A stretch of DNA of 6,454 nt, taken from contig DOCS01000124.1 in the NCBI GenBank assembly GCA_003503355.1, positions 1 through 6,454 of the forward strand, given 5' to 3'. The position numbers and the translations under genes are program-made. Positions 1-6,454 of this stretch are shown here, in pieces. This DNA comes from Opitutia bacterium (GTDB lineage Bacteria; Verrucomicrobiota; Verrucomicrobiia; Opitutales; Coraliomargaritaceae). Position 1 is the stretch's first letter, and every line of letters starts with the position of its first letter. The notes beneath the pieces are model-generated. The model made no database searches. It had not been told where the DNA came from and saw nothing but the letters and a program-made list of their open reading frames with translations.

Positions 1-1488
1 GACGCCGCGGCACGGCGCACGCAGCTCGAACTCAGCGCCCTACCCCAACACACCTATCAGGCAATCCGCTTCGACATCGGCTTGAGCGCAGAGGTCAATC
101 ACAGCGATCCGGCGCAGTATGCGGCGCAACATCCGCTCAACCCCAACCTCAACAACCTGCATTGGACCTGGCAAAGCGGCTACATCTTCCTAGCCCTGGA
201 AGGCCGCTACCGCGACAACTCCGGGCAACTGCAGGGCTTCGTCTATCACTTCGCCAACGATCCACAGTGCACCACCATCACCTTGCCGCTGCCGCAAACC
301 ATCGCGGCCGGCAGTCTGATTGACATCGACTTCGACATCGCTGCGCTGCTCAATGCGCCCTCGTCGCTCGCCTTCGGCCAACACGGCGCCTCCAGCCATT
401 CCCGCAAGGACGACCCGATTACAACTGCCCTTAAAAACAACCTGCGCAGCGCCTTTCAACTGCGCCGCATTCAAACCGCCCCGGCCGCAACCAACGAGCC
501 CCCGAAGCCCCCCATCGACTTCCCCGCCAGCTACACAGCCCACGGCTTTCAAATGAGCCGGCGTTTTCCAATTCCCGATCTGCCAAGTGACAACCCGCTG
601 ATTGAAGAGCGTATCGAACTGGGGCGCCTACTGTTTCACGACCCTCGACTCTCCGCCGACAACAGCATTGCTTGCGCCTCCTGCCACAAGACGGAAGCCG
701 CAATGTCAGACAACCGGACCAAGAGTATCGGCATCGATGGACAGCGCAGCCGCCGCCACTCCATGCCACTCTTCAATCTGGCCTGGAAACAACAGTTTTT
801 TTGGGACGGGCGCGCGCCCTCGCTGCGCCAGCAAGCGCTGATGCCCATCGAGGACCCCACTGAAATGGGCGAGACTCTCCCCAATGTGCTCAACAAATTA
901 GCCGCCGACACCGACTACACAGACTTATTTGCCAAGGCCTTCCGCTCCAGAGCAATCACTGCGACCAACCTCGGCCTCGCACTTGAAAGTTTCCTGCTCA
1001 GCCTCACCAGCGACAACTCCAGGTTCGACCAGGCGATTCAGAGCAAGGCCGAGCTCAGCGAAGCCGAACAACGCGGGTTCGAGTTATTCATGACCGAATA
1101 TGAACCACGCTCGGGCCAATACGGGGCCGATTGCTTTCATTGCCACGGCGGTGCCCTGTTTACCGACAACCGCCTACACGACAACGGGCTGAAGGCAGAC
1201 AACGACCTAGGCCTCGCAGCGGTCACGCAACGGCACATCGATGCACATAAATTCTCAACACCTTCACTGCGCAATGTCGCGCTCACCGCCCCGTATATGC
1301 ACGACGGACGGTTCGAGACGCTTGAGCAGGTGATCGAGCACTACAGCAGCGGCATCCAGCGCCGCGCCACCCTCGACCCCAACCTGAGCAAGCACCCCGC
1401 AGGCGGTCTGCCCCTCTCCACCACCGACAAGGCCGCACTGGTGGCGTTCCTCAAAACGCTGACCGACCCGCAGTACCTTACGGATTGA
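1..1488 (+). CDS. MbnP-like domain fused to MbnH/MauG-like di-heme cytochrome c peroxidase (5' end outside window)
   Basis: The frame is open from base 1 to the stop at 1486-1488, so 495 codons are visible and the true start and any signal peptide lie upstream. A TTG at 82 is in frame but falls inside the conserved domain and is not a credible start. Codons about 1-157 resemble the MbnP-like copper-binding domain: an RFDIGLSAEVNHSDP-type stretch, then LHWTWQSGYIFLALEG with two Trp at codons 55 and 57, a YHF segment and a late SHSRKDDP motif. A Pro-rich linker follows (about 158-177). The rest is a di-heme cytochrome c peroxidase of the MauG/MbnH/CcpA type: heme motifs CASCH (codons 225-229) and CFHCH (378-382), 153 residues apart as usual for the family, FFWDGR (Trp at 268) between them, and APYMHDGRFETL near 430. 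Known biology: MbnH oxidises Trp of its partner MbnP to kynurenine, creating a copper site in the periplasm. Inference: this protein modifies its own N-terminal domain, or acts as a periplasmic peroxidase. The visible MbnP part has one Cys, so it does not look like the four-Cys subtype. Heme axial ligands were not assigned. Confidence 0.85.
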   Translation, partial: DAAARRTQLELSALPQHTYQAIRFDIGLSAEVNHSDPAQYAAQHPLNPNLNNLHWTWQSGYIFLALEGRYRDNSGQLQGFVYHFANDPQCTTITLPLPQTIAAGSLIDIDFDIAALLNAPSSLAFGQHGASSHSRKDDPITTALKNNLRSAFQLRRIQTAPAATNEPPKPPIDFPASYTAHGFQMSRRFPIPDLPSDNPLIEERIELGRLLFHDPRLSADNSIACASCHKTEAAMSDNRTKSIGIDGQRSRRHSMPLFNLAWKQQFFWDGRAPSLRQQALMPIEDPTEMGETLPNVLNKLAADTDYTDLFAKAFRSRAITATNLGLALESFLLSLTSDNSRFDQAIQSKAELSEAEQRGFELFMTEYEPRSGQYGADCFHCHGGALFTDNRLHDNGLKADNDLGLAAVTQRHIDAHKFSTPSLRNVALTAPYMHDGRFETLEQVIEHYSSGIQRRATLDPNLSKHPAGGLPLSTTDKAALVAFLKTLTDPQYLTD

Positions 1489-1609
1489 TCATCGCTCATC
1501 AGAGGCACCAACCCCGCCGCAGGCAATCGCTGCCAGCTCCCGAAAAGGCTTGAAGCATCGGCTGAGCAGGACAATTTACTGCGCTTTTCCCAGTTTACGC
1601 AGATTTTAT
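1489..1609 (+). promoter_or_regulatory. Gap before leuB; possible weak promoter
   Basis: These 121 bases between the peroxidase stop and the leuB start hold no gene that I can support. TTGAAG at 1550-1555 followed after 16 bases by CAATTT (1572-1577) could be a weak sigma-70-type pair, but AT-rich hexamers of this quality occur by chance. A short GGCA/TGCC stem (1522-1525 with 1531-1534) is too weak to call a terminator, and no T-run follows it. There is no Shine-Dalgarno sequence ahead of the leuB ATG: the bases just upstream are a pyrimidine/AT-rich tract. No leu leader peptide, T-box or attenuator could be recognised. Confidence 0.25.
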
Positions 1610-2710
1610 ATGAAAACACTCAATTTCGCAGTTCTCCCCGGTGATGGTATCGGCCCTGAAGTCATGGAAGTCGCACTCGACGTCCTCAAAGCCACTGGTG
1701 ATAAGTTCGGCTTTGCACTCGACTACGCGCATGCCGACATCGGCGGCATCGCCATCGACAACCAGGGCGTCGCCTTTCCCGACAGCACCAAGACAGTTTG
1801 CGAAAACTCCGAAGCGATCTTGTTCGGCTCGGTCGGCGGCCCAAAGTGGGAGTCCCTACCGCCCAAGGAACAGCCTGAACGCGCGGCACTGCTGCCAATC
1901 CGCAAGGCATTTTCCCTGTACGCCAACGTGCGCCCGGGCCTGCTGTACCCGCAACTGACTGAAGCCTCGCCACTCAAGGACAACCGGATCCCCAACGGCA
2001 TCGACATTGTCTGCATTCGCGAACTAACCGGTGGCATCTATTTTGGTCAGCCCAAGGCGACCACTACCCTCGACAACGGCGAAGAGCAAGCGATCGACAC
2101 AATGGTTTACAAGACCAGTGAAATCGAACGCATCGCCCAAGTCGCGATCGACACTGCCAAAGCACGCGGCAACCGCGTCTGCTCGGTCGACAAGGCCAAC
2201 GTGCTCGAAACCTCTGTTCTCTGGCGCAAAGTCGTGACTGCTTATTTCGCCAAGCACGCGCCGGAAATCGAGCTCAGCCACATGTATGTCGACAACGCCG
2301 CCATGCAGCTGGCGCGCGACCCGAACCAGTTCGACGTGCTGTTCACTGAGAATATGTTCGGCGATATTCTTTCCGACGAAATGGGTGTCATCTGTGGCTC
2401 CCTCGGCATGCTCGCGTCCGCCAGCCTAGGTGCCGAAAAGAACAGCCTCGGCTTCCCATTCGGCCTGTATGAGCCATCCGGTGGCACCGCGCCCGACATC
2501 GCTGGCCAAGGCATCGCCAACCCCTGCGCGCAGATTCTTTCCGGCGCCATGATGCTGCGCTATAGCTTCGGCGAACTCGAAGCAGCGGCGGCGATTGAAG
2601 CGGCGGTCGAGAAAGCCGTTACAAGCGGCACCCGCACCGGCGACATCGCATTTGGCCTCGACTCCGTCGGCACCAAGGCAATGGCCGAAGCCGTCCTCGC
2701 CAATCTGTAG
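1610..2710 (+). CDS. leuB: 3-isopropylmalate dehydrogenase LeuB
   Basis: This 366-residue protein oxidises and decarboxylates (2R,3S)-3-isopropylmalate with NAD+ to 4-methyl-2-oxopentanoate, the third dedicated step of leucine synthesis, as a cytosolic dimer. The sequence shows the family pattern throughout: LPGDGIGPEV at 9-18, GGPKWESLP at 76-84, the substrate-binding arginines in IRKAF (Arg98), NVRPG (Arg108) and IREL (Arg137), GGIYFGQPK with the catalytic-type Tyr144, SVDKANVLE with Lys195, VDNAAMQL with Asp228, and FGDILSDE with the metal-binding aspartates 252 and 256. EPSGGTAPDIAGQGIANP (288-305) is the nucleotide-binding loop; its Gly-Gly in place of His-Gly matches the enterobacterial-type LeuB and is not a defect. 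Length is normal for the family. The frame runs back to an ATG at 1550, but that adds 20 residues without family resemblance, while MKTLNFAVLPGDGIG begins as LeuB normally does, so 1610 is chosen. No other leu genes are in the window. The stop codon abuts the left repeat of the following cassette. Confidence 0.97.
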   Translation: MKTLNFAVLPGDGIGPEVMEVALDVLKATGDKFGFALDYAHADIGGIAIDNQGVAFPDSTKTVCENSEAILFGSVGGPKWESLPPKEQPERAALLPIRKAFSLYANVRPGLLYPQLTEASPLKDNRIPNGIDIVCIRELTGGIYFGQPKATTTLDNGEEQAIDTMVYKTSEIERIAQVAIDTAKARGNRVCSVDKANVLETSVLWRKVVTAYFAKHAPEIELSHMYVDNAAMQLARDPNQFDVLFTENMFGDILSDEMGVICGSLGMLASASLGAEKNSLGFPFGLYEPSGGTAPDIAGQGIANPCAQILSGAMMLRYSFGELEAAAAIEAAVEKAVTSGTRTGDIAFGLDSVGTKAMAEAVLANL

Positions 2711-2745
2711 GAACGTCGAACATCGAACGCCCAACCTTTAACATC
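2711..2745 (+). repeat. Left heptad array of the four-helix-bundle cassette
   Basis: The first base after the leuB stop opens five consecutive 7-base units: GAACGTC, GAACATC, GAACGCC, CAACCTT, TAACATC. The first three are close copies and the last two are degenerate. The array is the imperfect inverted partner of 3184-3218: aligned unit by unit against the reverse complement of the right array, 27 of 35 bases agree by hand count. It ends four bases before the ATG of the small gene and therefore forms that gene's leader. Confidence 0.8.
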
Positions 2746-2749
2746 GCGA

Positions 2750-3169
2750 ATGGCTGCTCCCCAGAAAGACTCTGAATGGGAGTATCTACTTGTTGAAGAG
2801 GGGCGCTCGCGATATGACCTAGAGGAACGACTGTTAGAATTTCCAGTGAGGGCGATTCGGTTGACCCGCAAAATCGAATCGTCCGAAGCTGGAAAGCATG
2901 TTGCCAAGCAATTGCTGCGTTCTGCGACGTCGCCCCTCGCCAATCATGGAGAAGCTCAGGGAGCTGAATCCGCCAAGGACTTCATTCATAAACTTAAAAT
3001 ATCGCTCAAGGAACTGCGTAAAACACAGCGCTGGCTTAAGCTGGTGACGCGTGTGCCGCTGGTCGACGCACCAGACCTGCTCGACGACCTCTTGAACGAA
3101 ACCGATCAACTCATCCGCATCTTTGTCGCGAGCATTCACACCGCCCAATCAAAGCTAACTAAGCACTAA
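2750..3169 (+). CDS. Four-helix-bundle protein of the 23S rRNA intervening-sequence (S23/Avd-like) family
   Basis: This 139-residue, charged, helix-rich protein has the family pattern: YDLEERLLEFPVRAIRLTRKI (core start about residue 22), AGKHVAKQLLRSATSPLANHGEAQ (47-70), then SAKDFIHKLKISLKELRKTQRWLKLV (74-99) and a last helix with LLNETDQLIRIFVASI (114-129). These correspond to the four helices of the bundle. Relatives are encoded inside 23S rRNA intervening sequences, as accessory Avd proteins of diversity-generating retroelements, or, as here, as free-standing genes of unknown function. They form oligomers with basic surfaces thought to bind nucleic acid. No signal peptide or membrane segment is present. 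The ATG at 2750 is used because no other in-frame ATG precedes the core; it gives a 20-odd-residue N-terminal extension unlike most relatives, and no Shine-Dalgarno is visible, so the exact start is uncertain. Inverted heptad arrays lie on both sides. No rRNA or reverse transcriptase is in the window. Confidence 0.88.
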   Translation: MAAPQKDSEWEYLLVEEGRSRYDLEERLLEFPVRAIRLTRKIESSEAGKHVAKQLLRSATSPLANHGEAQGAESAKDFIHKLKISLKELRKTQRWLKLVTRVPLVDAPDLLDDLLNETDQLIRIFVASIHTAQSKLTKH

Positions 3170-3183
3170 CCCTAATCATTTTC

Positions 3184-3218
3184 GATGTTGGACGTTCAAC
3201 GTTCAATGTTCGATGTTC
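3184..3218 (-). repeat. Right heptad array of the cassette, abutting alaS
   Basis: Read on the minus strand, this is five clean 7-base units: GAACATC, GAACATT, GAACGTT, GAACGTC, CAACATC, followed by GAA. It is better preserved than the left array and is inverted relative to it. Only six bases (AAGAAG) separate its end from the preferred alaS ATG at 3225, so it supplies nearly all the sequence where an alaS ribosome-binding site should be. The plus strand of the array contains several ATG triplets, including one at 3213 in frame with alaS. Confidence 0.85.
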
Positions 3219-3224
3219 AAGAAG

Positions 3225-6029
<2,805 letters not shown>

Positions 6030-6041
6030 CCCCGGACCAAA

Positions 6042-6075
6042 CATCGCACCTCCTCTTTTCAACGGAGGTGCGATG
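6042..6075. terminator. Perfect 12-bp stem-loop after alaS; probable terminator or REP-like palindrome
   Basis: CATCGCACCTCC (6042-6053) pairs without mismatch with GGAGGTGCGATG (6064-6075) around a 10-base loop. It starts 13 bases after the alaS stop and lies between convergent genes, the usual place for a two-way transcription end. Against a classical rho-independent terminator: no T-run follows on the plus strand (CTGGCTCGG), and only TTT follows on the minus strand. A second small hairpin, CTGGC-TCG-GCCAG (6076-6088), follows immediately, and then the palindrome AGAACGTTCT (6089-6098). The nearby RAYT-type gene makes a REP-like palindrome an alternative reading. Confidence 0.55.
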
Positions 6076-6137
6076 CTGGCTCGGCCAGAGAACGTTCTTT
6101 CGCGCCTTCCTCGCCAGCAAGCAGCCCGCGCTAGGCG

Positions 6138-6454
6138 TCATCCAAAGACTTGGTATCTCAGCCCTCGAATCACGCACAGGCCGTTCCACACCCCTCCGCC
6201 CATGGGATTCACCCTCAGCGGATGCTTCCGGTCTTTTTGCAGTTGCCAGTGCCGTGCATAGCCTTGCACGAACTCCGCGCTACCGAGAATCGCACCATCC
6301 GTAAAGTAGCGCACCCGGCAACGTAGCATCACCGCCGTGGACAACTGCCCCTGCTCCTCGTTCAACACTCTCAGTGCTTTTTTTCGGTCAATGACCCGTC
6401 CTTGATGCGTCCACGGACTGGCCCCCTTGCCAAAAATCAGCATCCGATGAGCTT
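6138..6454 (-). CDS. REP-associated tyrosine (Y1/IS200-like) transposase, C-terminal part (5' end outside window)
   Basis: On the minus strand the frame is open from the window end to a TGA at 6140-6138, giving 104 visible residues; an ATG at 6443 is internal and probably not the start. The segment matches, from memory, the conserved C-terminal region of REP-associated tyrosine transposases: GASPWTHQGRVIDRKKALRV, then LRCRVRYFTDGAILGSAEFV, and a basic tail with WNGLCVIRGLR before the stop. Such proteins are single-copy, domesticated relatives of IS200/IS605 TnpA that act on REP palindromes. The HUH motif and the catalytic tyrosine lie upstream and cannot be checked, so whether the gene is intact is unknown. 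It converges on alaS with about 108 bases between stops, containing the stem-loop at 6042-6075. Confidence 0.75.
   Translation of the reverse strand, partial: AHRMLIFGKGASPWTHQGRVIDRKKALRVLNEEQGQLSTAVMLRCRVRYFTDGAILGSAEFVQGYARHWQLQKDRKHPLRVNPMGGGVWNGLCVIRGLRYQVFG

Larger units (their letters stand above)
2711..3220. mobile_element. Candidate small cassette: four-helix-bundle gene between inverted heptad arrays
   Basis: About 510 bases lying exactly between the leuB stop codon and the alaS start. The unit has inverted, heptad-built arrays at both ends and a single gene inside. It encodes no transposase or recombinase, so if it moves it must do so in trans or by recombination between repeats. 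Base composition differs from the surroundings: by hand count, 2761-3060 is about 51% G+C, against about 65% in four sampled leuB lines (240 bases). No clear target-site duplication was seen at the outer edges. Four-helix-bundle genes with similar flanking repeats are, to my recollection, common and multicopy in Verrucomicrobiota, but mobility of this unit is inferred, not shown. Confidence 0.5.

Noticed and set aside
82..84. TTG as the start of the peroxidase gene
   Set aside because: The frame is open back to base 1 and the residues encoded there (for example AIRFDIG) belong to the MbnP-like domain, so the gene begins before the window.
1550..1609. Upstream ATG extending LeuB by 20 residues
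   Set aside because: The extension (MKHRLSRTIYCAFPSLRRFY) has no LeuB resemblance, and the family begins at MKTLNFAVLPGDGIG.
2471..2524. Gly-Gly instead of His-Gly in the LeuB nucleotide-binding loop
   Set aside because: The same EPxGG(S/T)APDIAG pattern is known in functional enterobacterial-type LeuB, so it is not an inactivating change.
3184..3218. CRISPR-like short tandem repeat
   Set aside because: Units are 7 bases, directly adjacent, without spacers; nothing Cas-like is nearby.
2711..3220. 23S rRNA intervening sequence, suggested by the family name of the encoded protein
   Set aside because: The flanks are leuB and alaS, not 23S rRNA; no rRNA sequence is present.

Overview
The window reads as a piece of a bacterial chromosome, most plausibly from the Verrucomicrobiota (Opitutae/Puniceicoccales-like). 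That assignment is an inference from three things: long, Lys/Glu/Ala-rich housekeeping proteins encoded in GC-rich DNA; a free-standing four-helix-bundle (23S rRNA intervening-sequence type) protein gene bounded by GAACRTY-type heptad repeats; and a REP-associated (RAYT-type) Y1 transposase end nearby. None of these is diagnostic alone. Start codons here generally lack a well-spaced Shine-Dalgarno sequence.

Layout, left to right. Bases 1-1488 (+) hold the 3' part of a large secreted redox protein. It joins an MbnP-like copper-binding domain to an MbnH/MauG-like di-heme cytochrome c peroxidase domain with two CxxCH motifs; its N-terminus lies before the window. After a 121-base gap comes leuB (1610-2710, +), 3-isopropylmalate dehydrogenase of leucine synthesis. 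Directly after its stop codon, a cassette of about 510 bases (2711-3220) carries a small four-helix-bundle protein gene between imperfect inverted arrays of five 7-bp units. The cassette ends six bases before the likely start of alaS (3225-6029, +), alanyl-tRNA synthetase with catalytic, editing and C-Ala parts intact. A perfect 12-bp stem-loop follows alaS. The window closes with the C-terminal end of a convergent, minus-strand REP-associated tyrosine transposase gene (6138 to the window end).

The housekeeping genes leuB and alaS look ordinary and functional. The points of interest are (i) the apparent fusion of MbnP-like substrate and MbnH-like enzyme in one polypeptide, which are usually two adjacent genes, and (ii) the compact cassette set exactly between leuB and alaS, whose right-hand repeat has become the immediate leader of an essential gene. 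No complete new defence or mobile system is visible.
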